NCBI RefSeq assembly: GCF_015207665.1
Contig: NZ_JADEWL010000009.1
Coordinates: 44,039-108,038, forward strand
DNA length: 64,000 bases
From: Plectonema cf. radiosum LEGE 06105
Lineage (GTDB): Bacteria > Cyanobacteriota > Cyanobacteriia > Cyanobacteriales > Nostocaceae
Direction of reading: 5' to 3'
Shown: in pieces, positions 48,421 through 57,320 of the stretch
Position numbering within the stretch: position 1 is the stretch's first letter
Layout: each line of letters opens with the position of its first letter
Program-made: the position numbers and the translations under genes
Notes under the pieces: model-generated
The model's database searches: none
Told to the model about the DNA's origin: nothing
The model's input: only the letters and a program-made list of their open reading frames with translations

Positions 48421-48456
48421 CTTAAGACGATTCAAGCCTTCAATTTCTGAATTTTT
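48421..48456 (-). promoter_or_regulatory. Island promoter-like element, copy 6
   Basis: Blocks ATTCAGAAATTG and GAATCGTCTTAAG with spacer AAGGCT, upstream of the truncated barrel gene. Confidence 0.5.
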
Positions 48457-48540
48457 CTAACGGCTTTTTTCTCCCGAAATTTACTGGCACAATTTTCTTG
48501 TAGGGGAGGCGGTTGAGGCGGTGTGGATGAACACAACCGC

Positions 48541-48777
48541 ATTCTGACGGCTGTTCACGGGGGTATGGTACTAGTCAGCCGCAAGACAAATCCGCTTTAT
48601 TGGGATTTGATTAATACTTTTGGACAATGCACGGGTATTCCGATGCCGCTGAATACTTCGTTTAATGAAAACGAAATTATTGTTTGTACACCAGAGGAAA
48701 CGCTCGCATATTTTTTAAGAACCGATATGGATGTTTTAGTTTTGGGTCGCTACTATTTGACTAAAAAGAATGTATAG
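48541..48777 (+). pseudogene. Carbamoyltransferase C-terminal fragment 1
   Basis: Encodes SRKTNPLYWDLINTFGQCTG, PMPLNTSFNENEIIVCTPEE and FLRTDMDVLVLGRYY, the conserved C-terminus of NodU/CmcH-type O-carbamoyltransferases. Everything upstream is absent. First of four pieces in 4 kb. Confidence 0.8.
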
Positions 48778-48835
48778 CAAGCCTGAAAAACTCCCGACAG
48801 GTTATATTTTCTTGATGCAAAGTTCATAATTCTCC

Positions 48836-49252
48836 CTATTCCCGCAACAAAGCTCGAAACCCAGCTTGAACAAAATGCATATCAGCCGTTACTGCATCAG
48901 TCAAACCTCGATCCCACATGACAATAAAAGAAATGCAGTCGGTCAAACCCCAAGTTTTATCAGGACGCTCACTGTAAAGCTGTAACGCGCGGTTGAGCAA
49001 TAGCGTATCCACTGCTACCACCTGCAAATTAGCCGTATTGTAACATTGCTGGATAAACTGTACCGCCGCAGGGCGATTGACAGCGCTCAAGGCATTACCC
49101 ACTTCCACCAATACCGCCTCCGTCACCCAAACGGATGCGGCTACTCGCATTCTTGGCAGAAACACTCTAGCTTGAACATAATACTGGTCGCGTTTATTTA
49201 ATAAAGCCTGGATAAACACCGTATCCAGAAATAAGCGTTCATCACTCATCAA
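48836..49252 (-). CDS. VapC-type PIN-domain protein
   Basis: 138 residues: DERLFLDTVFIQALLNKRDQ (first Asp), VTEAVLVEVGNALS (Glu) and TWGLTDCISFIVMWDRGLTD (last Asp). This gives the acidic PIN RNase site. ATG overlaps the upstream stop by 4 bp. Confidence 0.85.
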   Translation of the reverse strand: MMSDERLFLDTVFIQALLNKRDQYYVQARVFLPRMRVAASVWVTEAVLVEVGNALSAVNRPAAVQFIQQCYNTANLQVVAVDTLLLNRALQLYSERPDKTWGLTDCISFIVMWDRGLTDAVTADMHFVQAGFRALLRE

Positions 49253-49491
49253 GTACCTTCCGTCTCGTCCTTGGGCGTGCCATACAAGTAATGATCGTGT
49301 TCGCTAGACCAGTCTATCGGTGCTTCTATTGTTCCCGTCATCGCCTCCAACACATCCCAAGCATCACCAGCTACAGGTGGTGAAATCGACTCTTGAATTG
49401 TAATTACATAGCGCGTGTTCGGTGGTAAATCCAAGGGTGCGTCTGGATGCAAAACATTTCCATCAAATACAGCCGTTATCCTTTTATTCAT
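49249..49491 (-). CDS. Antitoxin, DUF104 (AF2212-like)
   Basis: 80 residues from ATG 49491: MNKRITAVFDGNVLHPDAPL and DLPPNTRYVITIQES match the DUF104-type antitoxin start, followed by an acidic tail (DWSSEHDHYLYGTPKDE). It overlaps the PIN toxin by ATGA. The longer frame to 49554 has no ribosome site. Confidence 0.75.
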   Translation of the reverse strand: MNKRITAVFDGNVLHPDAPLDLPPNTRYVITIQESISPPVAGDAWDVLEAMTGTIEAPIDWSSEHDHYLYGTPKDETEGT

Positions 49492-49580
49492 AACTTGCGC
49501 TTGCTGTGTCCCTAATTTTCTTATTCTAAAGCATGAAGAGCGATCGCATAGCAAAACGTTTAACTGGTATTAGAAAGCAG

Positions 49581-49975
49581 TAGTGAAGCTGCTTATACCG
49601 TGTTTATATGAAGATGCATATAAGGGTGCAGCTGCATTCTTTATTAATTTATCGTCGTCCGGCTTTGTATTTACCATTCGTCCAGAAAAGCGATCGCGCA
49701 TTCCCGCAGTCACCCATGTTGATGGTACTGGACGCTTGCAGACACTCAGCCGCGAGACGAATCCGTTGTATTGGGATTTGATTAATACTTTTGGACAACG
49801 CACGGGTATTCCGATGCTGCTGAATACTTCGTTTAATGAAAACGAACTTATTCTTTGTACACCATCCGAAGCGATACTCCGTAGAGTGGCTAACGCCAAC
49901 GCATATTTTTGAAGAACCGATATGGATGTTTTAGTTTTGGGATCGTATTATGTAGAAAAAATTATTGTGTCATTA
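49581..49975 (+). pseudogene. Carbamoyltransferase C-terminal fragment 2
   Basis: The longest of the four: FVFTIRPEKRSRIPAVTHVD, GRLQTLSRETNPLYWDLINT and PMLLNTSFNENELILCTP. An insertion of about 33 bp (49867-49900) breaks the frame before RTDMDVLVLGSYYV. It lies between two toxin-antitoxin pairs. Confidence 0.8.
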
Positions 49976-50405
49976 AATACTAAAGCTAAAGATATTGATT
50001 ATGTAATATCTAACGCAGGGTAAGCGCATCTCAAATGCTCTTGACAAGCGGATTTGAAGGATGTGCCTAGAGTTATGAAATGGTAGTGTGGTAGAATAAT
50101 TGCGTTGCTTATAATCCGGACTCTGTTTTTAGGTATGTAACGGTCTTTGATAAGCCGCAACGAATAAGCCTTTACAGCAGATTAGCCATAGTGCAGGGAG
50201 GAGAGTGTAAACTCTGATGTTGCTGTTTTGGTGCGTACATACCTTCTATGGCTAACCACATTAATAAATCTCCCAAAAGATAATTTGCATATTCAAACCA
50301 ACTAACAAGCTGGTACTTGAGTGATAAATTTTCTTTTCGAGAAGCCACGGTCTCCATAGAAAGATTTACAATCAATCTAGAGTAAACATAAGTAGGAAAA
50401 AGCTA

Positions 50406-50627
50406 ATGACATTGCAAGAAGTGCAAAAACAAGCATTGCAATTACCAATTGATAAACGTTGGCAGTTGGTGCAATCCTTACTTGAATCATTAAAACAAGA
50501 AACTCATTCAGTGCGGAAAAAAGGAAATTTATCTCGGTTACGAGGTATTGCTAAAAGTGCAGCAGTATCAAATCATGAAGATACTGAAACAGATTATGTA
50601 ACTTATCTCACCGATAAATATCAATAA
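50406..50627 (+). CDS. Antitoxin of PIN module
   Basis: 73 residues: MTLQEVQKQALQLPIDKRWQ then LVQSLLESLKQE, a common short antitoxin N-terminus in cyanobacteria (addiction-module helix), with an acidic end. The stop TAA shares its last A with the toxin ATG. Confidence 0.75.
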   Translation: MTLQEVQKQALQLPIDKRWQLVQSLLESLKQETHSVRKKGNLSRLRGIAKSAAVSNHEDTETDYVTYLTDKYQ

Positions 50628-51049
50628 TGAGAGTCTTAATTGATACAACTATAGTTCTTGATTTCATACAAGAAAGGCAACCTTTCATAAAAGATGCAGT
50701 AAGGCTTTTTGAGAGGGTTGACACTGGTGAGATTGAAGGATTTATCGCAGCAACAACAATCACCAATATTTATTATATCGTTCGCAGAGCCGCAGGTGTG
50801 CAAGCAGCTCAAGATACAATTGCTCAAATATTGACTGATTTACACATTTGTACAGTTGACAGAAGTGTATTAGAACAGGCACTAGCACTAAATTTTAGAG
50901 ATTTTGAGGATGCAGTACAGTATGCTTCTGGAATGGCGTATGGAGTGGAAGTAATTGTAACTCGCGATGCTTCTGGATTTGTAGATGCGGAAATTCCAGT
51001 CATGTTACCTGGAGAATTAAATCGAACATTAGATAGTAAATCAACCTAG
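50627..51049 (+). CDS. PIN-domain toxin
   Basis: 140 residues: MRVLIDTTIVLDFIQERQPF, AATTITNIYYIVRRAAG and NFRDFEDAVQYASGMAYGVE, with VTRDASGF near the end. The four acidic PIN positions are present. Coupled to the upstream antitoxin. Confidence 0.87.
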   Translation: MRVLIDTTIVLDFIQERQPFIKDAVRLFERVDTGEIEGFIAATTITNIYYIVRRAAGVQAAQDTIAQILTDLHICTVDRSVLEQALALNFRDFEDAVQYASGMAYGVEVIVTRDASGFVDAEIPVMLPGELNRTLDSKST

Positions 51050-51071
51050 TAACTTCTCTTTTCGACTCATT

Positions 51072-51353
51072 GTTGATGGTACTGGACACTTGCAGACAGT
51101 CAGCCGCAAGACAAATCCGCTTTATTGGGATTTGATTAATACTTTTGGAAAACGCACGGGTATTCCGATGCTGCTGAATACTTCGTTTAATGAAAACGAA
51201 CCTATTGTTTGTACACTAGAGGAAGCAATTGAGTGTTTCTTAAGAACGCAAATTGATGTTTTAGTTTTGGGTTCGTACTATGTAGCAAGAAGCATGAAAA
51301 TGTTAAGCACTAGTTCTGAGGAAGTTAGTTATTCTATTTTTAGCTTGAGTTAA
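51072..51353 (+). pseudogene. Carbamoyltransferase C-terminal fragment 3
   Basis: Reads GTGHLQTVSRKTNPLYWDLI, PMLLNTSFNENEPIVCTLEE and FLRTQIDVLVLGSYYVARSM. It starts directly after the PIN toxin and has no start of its own. Confidence 0.8.
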
Positions 51354-51398
51354 TTAGATGTCGATCATACATCGGCAAGCTTTCTTTTTTTAAGCGGT

Positions 51399-51495
51399 GA
51401 CTATACCTAAAGAAATTCGGGATTATTGGAATTTGGATACAGGAAGTAAGGTTGATTTTGTCATAGATGAAAAAGGATTGTTTGTAAAAGCATGA
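51399..51495 (+). pseudogene. AbrB/MazE-type antitoxin fragment
   Basis: Encodes TIPKEIRDYWNLDTGSKVDF then VIDEKGLFVKA and stop, the swapped-hairpin AbrB DNA-binding motif. Only this part remains. A hairpin repeat follows at 51510. Confidence 0.65.
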
Positions 51496-51509
51496 AAAGA
51501 CGTATTTAT

Positions 51510-51553
51510 GTGAAACTTTGCTACTAGGGAGTATCCTCGGTAGCAAGATTTCA
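51510..51553 (-). repeat. 44-bp hairpin repeat, copy 2
   Basis: GTGAAACTTTGCTAC ... GTAGCAAGATTTCAC, the inverse orientation of 10291-10334 with paired substitutions in the stem. Confidence 0.75.
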
Positions 51554-52156
51554 CGTTGAAATACAAGAAAATTCATTTGAGAGCGTGCGTAAGTTTTAGT
51601 AACTTTATTAACAATGTGATTAATGTAAAAATAAGAAATTGCGAGCTTTTTTAAAAATATTAAGCTCAGATAGCAAGTAAGCCATTAAGGTATATAAGCA
51701 CAACGAACTCTAAAATTTAATGCTTACTTTGGTTGAGAAAATTTACCATACAGAAGTTAAACTTACACAACAAGCAATGGCGGAAATCGAAGAGCAGATT
51801 TACTGCTTACCAACTTTGAAAAAATGGTTCGTTGAAATCTTTTGTCGAAGTGACTAAAATTTTGGATCATTTTCTTAGTTGGAACACTCTTAATGAAATT
51901 ATCTATGGTTGTTCGATTGTCAACCATCTATAGGTCAGGTACACACATTCCAAAATTCAATCAAATTTTGAAGAACGATGCAAACCTGTTCCCCTTGGTT
52001 TTAAAAGAATATTAATCGCATTTGAAGCATCCCCATACATAGGATGACTTGGTTCGCTACTAGATAATAGAAGATATAACTAACTCCACATCGGGTATAT
52101 TTTTGGCAATTTCTCCGAAGAGTGTAGTTAAAAAGCAATTAAATTTCTGAGAAAAA
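51554..52156. other. Degenerate stretch with a 45-codon frame
   Basis: A small frame at 51721-51858 (EKIYHTEVKLTQQAMAEIEE, LPTLKKWFVEIF) may be a transposase C-terminus of ISAzo13/DDE type, but I cannot be sure. Otherwise nothing seen. Confidence 0.35.
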
Positions 52157-52260
52157 ACATTGACGTTTTGATTTTCGGGTCATATTATGTAGCGAGAAGT
52201 ATTGTATTTTTAAACACTAATGCGAAGAAAGTTAATTATTTTATTGCCTACTATGTAGTC
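52157..52260 (+). pseudogene. Carbamoyltransferase C-terminal fragment 4
   Basis: Reads IDVLIFGSYYVARSIVFLNT, matching the very end of fragment 3 (IDVLVLGSYYVARSM). Only about 30 codons. Confidence 0.6.
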
Positions 52261-52378
52261 GTTACATATCTTATATCTACAAGATTTATGGCTTAATTTT
52301 TAGACATGAAAATTTGGGCGTTGCTGAATCATGGTATGAATTGAAAGAGACGCGAACTCATCCAAAATTAATTGTGTA

Positions 52379-52505
52379 TTGTCATTGCGAGTGCAGCGTT
52401 AGCGCAGCGTGTCCCGGAGGGACATAGCGAAACGAAGCATTCACCCGTAGGGTGCGGTTCATCGCAAGCGTTTGGGAAAGATCCACGCAGTGAACAATGA
52501 CACAA
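52379..52505. repeat. Dispersed repeat GTCATTGCGAG ... CAATGACA
   Basis: Inverted ends (TGTCATTGCGAG, AACAATGACACA) with composite inner repeats. A related unit is at 44970-45110 and a part at 11231-11280. Confidence 0.6.
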
Positions 52506-52670
52506 ATAATGAAGGCATACCCACTTATACCAACATCATCAAAAATATTAGTTTATAAAAGTTGCGAGATTACTAACGTGTAGAAGTTATTGGGATTCCG
52601 CCCACTATTGTCATAATCTATACAAAGTATTAGCCGTACCTATTACCAAATTCTCTCCATATCACCAAAA

Positions 52671-52997
52671 ATGTCTGAAAAACAACAAGCAACTATCGAT
52701 AAAGCGAAATCCACTATTTCTATATCCTCATCTAATTTTTCGATACCAGAAAGCGTTCTTGCACAAGAAATTAATAGTGAAGTAGTTTTATTACATATGG
52801 ATTCGGAGTCTTACTATAGTTTGAATGCTGTGGGAAGTCGGATGTGGCAAATGTTGACTCAATCAGGAGACTTGGAAGGGACAATAAAGCAGTTGTTACG
52901 AGTTTTTTTTGTAGATGAAACAAGGTTGCGTCAGGATGTAACTGCATTGGTTGAAGAGTTAGTAGAGGAAGATTTGTTAATTAAGGACGTGAGCTAA
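52671..52997 (+). CDS. Lasso B1 protein (PqqD-like RiPP recognition element)
   Basis: 108 residues. After a Ser/Thr-rich N-terminus the PqqD-like core reads EINSEVVLLHMDSESYYSLN, AVGSRMWQMLTQSGDLEGTI and a C-terminal winged helix ending VEELVEEDLLIKDV. Such stand-alone RREs bind lasso leaders and present them to B2. It is the only intact B1 in the window and lies 60 bp before cyclase copy 2, so it probably serves all precursors. A broken homologue is at 20445. Confidence 0.88.
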   Translation: MSEKQQATIDKAKSTISISSSNFSIPESVLAQEINSEVVLLHMDSESYYSLNAVGSRMWQMLTQSGDLEGTIKQLLRVFFVDETRLRQDVTALVEELVEEDLLIKDVS

Positions 52998-53056
52998 TCC
53001 TCCAAGAAGTTATCTTTGAACTGATAAAATTCCCTGTCTCCTACAATCGAGGTTCT

Positions 53057-54913
53057 ATGAGCGGTATAGTTAGCATTATTAATCACAATAATCAACCCAT
53101 CAATCAGTCTTTTCTACACGCGATGACCGATTACATGGCATTTCGCGGTACCGACGCTCAACAAACATGGCATCAAGATAACATCGGGTTGGGACATACT
53201 CTGTTACGAACAACTTCCGAACAGGAACGCGAACGACAACCTTTGACTTTAGATGAACGGGTATGGATTGTTGCCGATGTTCGCTTGGATGGACGCAAAG
53301 AATTAGCTGTGGCTTTGCAGGCGCGGGGTAGGGTAATTACTGAGGAGGCACCCGATGTTGAGTTAGTTTTACACGCTTATCATGTTTGGGATACCGCTTG
53401 TGTGGACCATTTAATGGGGGATTTTGCCTTTATTATCTGGGATGAAAGACAACAAAGATTGTTTTGCGGACGCGATCAGTTTGGGATTGTGCCGTTTTAC
53501 TATGCTCAAGTTAACAATACATTGATTTGCAGTAATACCCTCAACTGCATCCGCTTGCATCCCCACATATCAACTAAGTTGAACGACCTAGCGATGGCAG
53601 ATTTCTTGGTGTGGGGGATGAATATGGAATGGTCTACGACTATTTTTAATGATATTCATCGTCTTCCTGCTGCTCATACTTTGACTTGGCAAGCAGGAGA
53701 ATTAAAGATACAGAGGTATTGGCAATTACCCCGCACTCGACCATTAATATTCTACAAGCAACCCCAAGAATATGTAGAGCATTTTTCTCAACTATTTGAG
53801 CAAGCGGTTAGCGACAGATTACGCACGAATCGAATTGCAACTCATATCAGTGGGGGAATGGACTCTACTAGCATTGCTGCGACAGCGCAAAAGGTACTGT
53901 TAGAAAGAGGAAAACCCTTTAATTTTCAAGCGCTTACGATGCGCGATCGCCTGATGATGCCAGAAGAAGATTCTTATGCCAGCATGGTAGCGCATTATAC
54001 TGGTATTCCTTTAAATGAGATGAACTGCGAAAGCTATTTCTGCAATGTTCCAGAAGAAAACCCCTCTACGCCATTACCCGAACCAATTGGTATTCCCGCA
54101 CGCAATCCTAGTAATGATTTTACTAGGTGCTATGCAGACCACGCACGGGTAGTATTAACAGGATTTGGTGGCGACCCTGCTTTGCGGTTTGGGGAGTTTT
54201 ATTGGTTGGAGTGGTGGAAACATGGTTTGGGTAAAGAGTGGTTAGCAGTGCAATCGCACTATCTACGTACCTACCGCCGACCGAAATTTTACTTACGCCA
54301 AGGTTGGGCTTATTGGCGCAAAATTAACAAGGAGAAATTAGAACTTCCGACTTGGTTTAATTCTAATTTTGTCAAGCAACTAAATCTACAAGAACGATAC
54401 CAGAAAATGAATGCCGAAATGATAGATTATATCTCTCGCTACGGCATGGCGAATTCTCCATTTTGGTCAAATTTGTTTGAACAGTTCGACCCAGGTTATA
54501 CCGGGGTAGCAGTTAAACATTACTATCCTTTTTTCGATTTGCGCTTGGTCAACTTTCTTGTTTCAATTCCCCCCATACCTTGGTTAGTCAATAAAAATAT
54601 CTTGCGGGAATCGATGAAGGGTAGATTACCAGAAGCTATCCGCAACCGGAAAAAAATTGTTTTTGAGGTGCCTGGCGGATATACCAAGGTAATGCAGGAA
54701 ATGGTGGGGTCGTGGATTGGCGATTTATTAAAAAATACCCCCCTTTTAGAAGATTATGTAGATACAACCGGGTTAAGTCGGTTTTTACAGTCATCCGAAA
54801 TTGATACAGGAAAATTTTTGGAATTAGAAAAAACTTTGGCGGTTGCTTATTGGTTGCGGAATTCTCAAGTTGTTTCATCGAATAAAGTAAAACTTGAAGC
54901 AGTATCTTGTTAA
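53057..54913 (+). CDS. Lasso cyclase (Asn-synthetase-like C protein), copy 2
   Basis: 618 residues, closely similar to 35391. Starts Met-Ser-Gly (no glutaminase Cys2). The N-terminal domain keeps FCGRDQFGIVPFYYA; the synthetase PP-loop is SGGMDSTSIAA near residue 267. It differs from copy 1 mostly in the middle (330-360) and C-terminus, perhaps reflecting substrate choice. It forms an operon with B1 (52671). An intact IS starts 43 bp after its stop. Confidence 0.87.
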   Translation: MSGIVSIINHNNQPINQSFLHAMTDYMAFRGTDAQQTWHQDNIGLGHTLLRTTSEQERERQPLTLDERVWIVADVRLDGRKELAVALQARGRVITEEAPDVELVLHAYHVWDTACVDHLMGDFAFIIWDERQQRLFCGRDQFGIVPFYYAQVNNTLICSNTLNCIRLHPHISTKLNDLAMADFLVWGMNMEWSTTIFNDIHRLPAAHTLTWQAGELKIQRYWQLPRTRPLIFYKQPQEYVEHFSQLFEQAVSDRLRTNRIATHISGGMDSTSIAATAQKVLLERGKPFNFQALTMRDRLMMPEEDSYASMVAHYTGIPLNEMNCESYFCNVPEENPSTPLPEPIGIPARNPSNDFTRCYADHARVVLTGFGGDPALRFGEFYWLEWWKHGLGKEWLAVQSHYLRTYRRPKFYLRQGWAYWRKINKEKLELPTWFNSNFVKQLNLQERYQKMNAEMIDYISRYGMANSPFWSNLFEQFDPGYTGVAVKHYYPFFDLRLVNFLVSIPPIPWLVNKNILRESMKGRLPEAIRNRKKIVFEVPGGYTKVMQEMVGSWIGDLLKNTPLLEDYVDTTGLSRFLQSSEIDTGKFLELEKTLAVAYWLRNSQVVSSNKVKLEAVSC

Positions 54914-54955
54914 AGTTTGTATAAGTACCAAACGGTTTTTTAAGCTTATATATGA

Positions 54956-56401
54956 CAATACCTTCGCCAAAAAAAAAGAATATGAAAAGAGAGGGCTGAT
55001 GTAGTAAAGTTGTTGTCTTCGACAACTACAACTTGATTACTACAAACAGCCCATGTTCAACAAAAAGCGCACTGTTACAATGTTTGCTGCCGTTCATAAG
55101 TGTAACTACGATGCGGCAATTAAATCGGATAATCATAGCTATGTTAGCGATGAATGGAAGAGTGACAATGCTGGGCATCTCTCGTTGGATAGATATTGGT
55201 GGTAGTTATCGTACAGTGTATCGATTATTTCACACTGTGATTCCTTGGGCAACAGTATTTTGGTTGTTCTTCCGTGAACATTTATTTCGTGATTCGGAGG
55301 CGTATTTGTTGGCGGGAGATGAGGTGGTAGTGACGAAAGCAGGAAAACAAACTTATGGGTTGGAGCGGTTCTTTTCGAGCTTGTACAATAAACCAGTATC
55401 AGGGTTATCATTTTTTACATTGTCATTAGTGAGCGTTCAACGACGACATTCTTATCCAATTCGGATTGAGCAGGTAATCAAAACTGAAGCTGAAAATACT
55501 CAACAGAAGTCTTCAAAATCAAAACAAAAACGTGGTCGTGGACGACCTAAAGGTAGCAAAAACAAAAATAAAGCTGAAGTAACTTTAACACCAGAATTGT
55601 TGCGGATTAAGAGCATGGTTATTGGGTTATTCCAATTACTGGCGGGCAAAATGAACTTAACTTACTTGGTGCTTGATGGTCATTTTGGTAACCATAATGC
55701 TTTACAGATGGCAAGACAAACGAGCTTACATCTAATTTCTAAGTTGCGTTGTGATTCAGCATTATACTTACCCTACCAAAACCCTAACCCAGAACGCCGC
55801 TCTCGTCGAAAATATGGTGACAAACTTAACTATAAAAACATTTCTGCTAAACACCTATGTTCTAACAGTATTAATGAAAATATTCAGACTAAAATTTATC
55901 AAATTCAATTACTCCACAAAGAATTTTCCTGCCCCTTGAACGTAGTGATTTTGGTCAAAACTAATCTTAACACCCAAGCTTGTTCTCATGTGATTTTGTT
56001 TTCGAGCGACTTGGAGTTATCTTACGATAAATTGATTGATTACTACAAATTACGCTTTCAAATTGAGTTTAATTTCCGTGATGCTAAGCAATTTTGGGGT
56101 CTAGAAGATTTTATGAACCTAACTCAGACAGCAGTGACTAATGCGGCTAATCTTTCCTTCTTTATGGTCAATTTGTCCCATCATCTTCTGACTGATTTCC
56201 GTACCTCTAATCCTAACTGCGGCATCGTCGATCTCAAAGCCTACTGCCGGGGTTTTCAATACGTCTACGAAACTATAAAAATGCTTCCGCAAAAACCTGA
56301 CCCTATAATATTCGCCAAAATTTTTCGTAAGCTCACTAGTTTGGGACGTATTCACCCTACTAAACCCTATTCCCAAGCCTCATAAATTGGCGAAGGTATT
56401 G
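54956..56401 (+). mobile_element. Complete IS (IS4-like) with 6-bp target duplication
   Basis: Terminal inverted repeats CAATACCTTCGCCAA / TTGGCGAAGGTATTG bound 1446 bp, flanked on both sides by ATATGA (54950-54955 and 56402-56407). This is a recent, intact insertion directly downstream of cyclase copy 2. A lone end of the same IS occurs at 37713. Confidence 0.9.
55033..56385 (+). CDS. IS4-type DDE transposase
   Basis: 450 residues from TTG 55033. DDE features: LLAGDEVVVTKAGKQTYGLE (first Asp), LTYLVLDGHFGNHNALQMAR (second Asp) and the YREK signature YYKLRFQIEFNFRDAKQFWG. A Lys/Arg-rich stretch (165-190, KSKQKRGRGRPKGSKNKNK) resembles an AT-hook. Intact, so likely active. Confidence 0.85.
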   Translation: MITTNSPCSTKSALLQCLLPFISVTTMRQLNRIIIAMLAMNGRVTMLGISRWIDIGGSYRTVYRLFHTVIPWATVFWLFFREHLFRDSEAYLLAGDEVVVTKAGKQTYGLERFFSSLYNKPVSGLSFFTLSLVSVQRRHSYPIRIEQVIKTEAENTQQKSSKSKQKRGRGRPKGSKNKNKAEVTLTPELLRIKSMVIGLFQLLAGKMNLTYLVLDGHFGNHNALQMARQTSLHLISKLRCDSALYLPYQNPNPERRSRRKYGDKLNYKNISAKHLCSNSINENIQTKIYQIQLLHKEFSCPLNVVILVKTNLNTQACSHVILFSSDLELSYDKLIDYYKLRFQIEFNFRDAKQFWGLEDFMNLTQTAVTNAANLSFFMVNLSHHLLTDFRTSNPNCGIVDLKAYCRGFQYVYETIKMLPQKPDPIIFAKIFRKLTSLGRIHPTKPYSQAS

Positions 56402-57045
56402 ATATGAAAGACCGACTTTTAAATTGAGTCGGTCTTTGAACAACTGGAGATAGAGCTGGATACGGCCGTTGAACTTAAGACACAGCAGTATAACAGACCA
56501 TATGTGTAATTTTTTATACCGAAATAGCGCTATACTGATAAAGATAGAAGGCGTCTCTCCAAACCGATGAGGCATAAGCAATTATCATGTTTACCACACC
56601 TCTCAAGAAAGGTGCCTTAGTAGGGCAAACGCATCTTATTTTTATAACGTTTACTGGACATAGCTTTCGTCAATTGTTTAGTTTTGTTGCTAAAATCTAA
56701 AACCCTTTGTAGACAAGGAATCTAGAGGCTTTGGCAAACGAGATTTTAGCTGATTGGGATGCTGTGGTTGCGTGTTTTTATAATCCGCAATTGCCAGCAA
56801 CTTAATAAAGCAGAAAGGGCTTTACGACATGCTGTTATTGCTCTATTTATCAGCTATGGGACTCGCTCTACTGAGGGCAGTTTAGCTCATTACTCAGTTT
56901 TAAGCGTGATTGAAACTTGTCGTCCGAGAAAAATTGACTCTTGGGGTTATATTGCGATGTTTATTACTCTAGTTCGTAGAGGTATAAAACATCCTCCTAT
57001 TCCTGTTTCTCTCTAACTCTTTTGACTGGGGAGAGTGAAAAACTA
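56402..57045. other. Spacer with IS66-family transposase remnant
   Basis: From about 56715 to 57016 on the plus strand, in two frames, the sequence reads LANEILADWDAVVACF and then NKAERALRHAVIALFISYGT and SVIETCRPRKIDSWGY, the C-terminus of an IS66-type transposase with at least one frameshift. 56411-56700 shows nothing clear. Confidence 0.65.
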
Positions 57046-57222
57046 CTAAGAAAAAGCTCTAGGACTTCCAAAAATTCTATCGAACCTAGGGCCTATAATA
57101 GGAATTGACAAAGTAGTATCATTTACTTGGCCATGCTTGCGTAATTTAGGTTTTTCATAGGGAAGTCGATTATCCTCTTTTTCGGATTGATTCTCTTTGT
57201 TATCTTGAGTTTCTTCAGGCAT
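57046..57222 (-). CDS. Lasso-peptide-like precursor 4
   Basis: 58 residues with GGAGGAATTAAATT before ATG 57222. Leader NRLPYEKPKLRKHGQVNDTT keeps the Tyr-x2-Pro-x-Leu-x3-Gly-x5-Thr signature but is the most diverged. Cleavage one residue after Thr gives the core SIPIIGPRFDRIFGSPRAFS, with Asp at position 10 rather than 9; cleavage one residue later would place it at 9. It ends Phe-Ser like the others. Controlled by element 7, 26 nt upstream. Confidence 0.75.
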   Translation of the reverse strand: MPEETQDNKENQSEKEDNRLPYEKPKLRKHGQVNDTTLSIPIIGPRFDRIFGSPRAFS

Positions 57223-57248
57223 AATTTAATTCCTCCTAATTGTTACAC

Positions 57249-57286
57249 TTTGAAGACTATTCCAGAGAGCGATTTCTGCATTTTTC
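57249..57286 (-). promoter_or_regulatory. Island promoter-like element, copy 7
   Basis: Diverged: ATGCAGAAATCG and GGAATAGTCTTCAAA with spacer CTCTCT. Lies between the oxidase stop and precursor 4. Confidence 0.45.
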
Positions 57287-57320
57287 GGTGCCTACCTACT
57301 TAATTTAATGGAGGCAACAT

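Noticed and set aside
50172..50375. Minus-strand 67-codon frame between PIN modules
   Set aside because: No recognisable motif, weak start, and the region looks like degenerate spacer.
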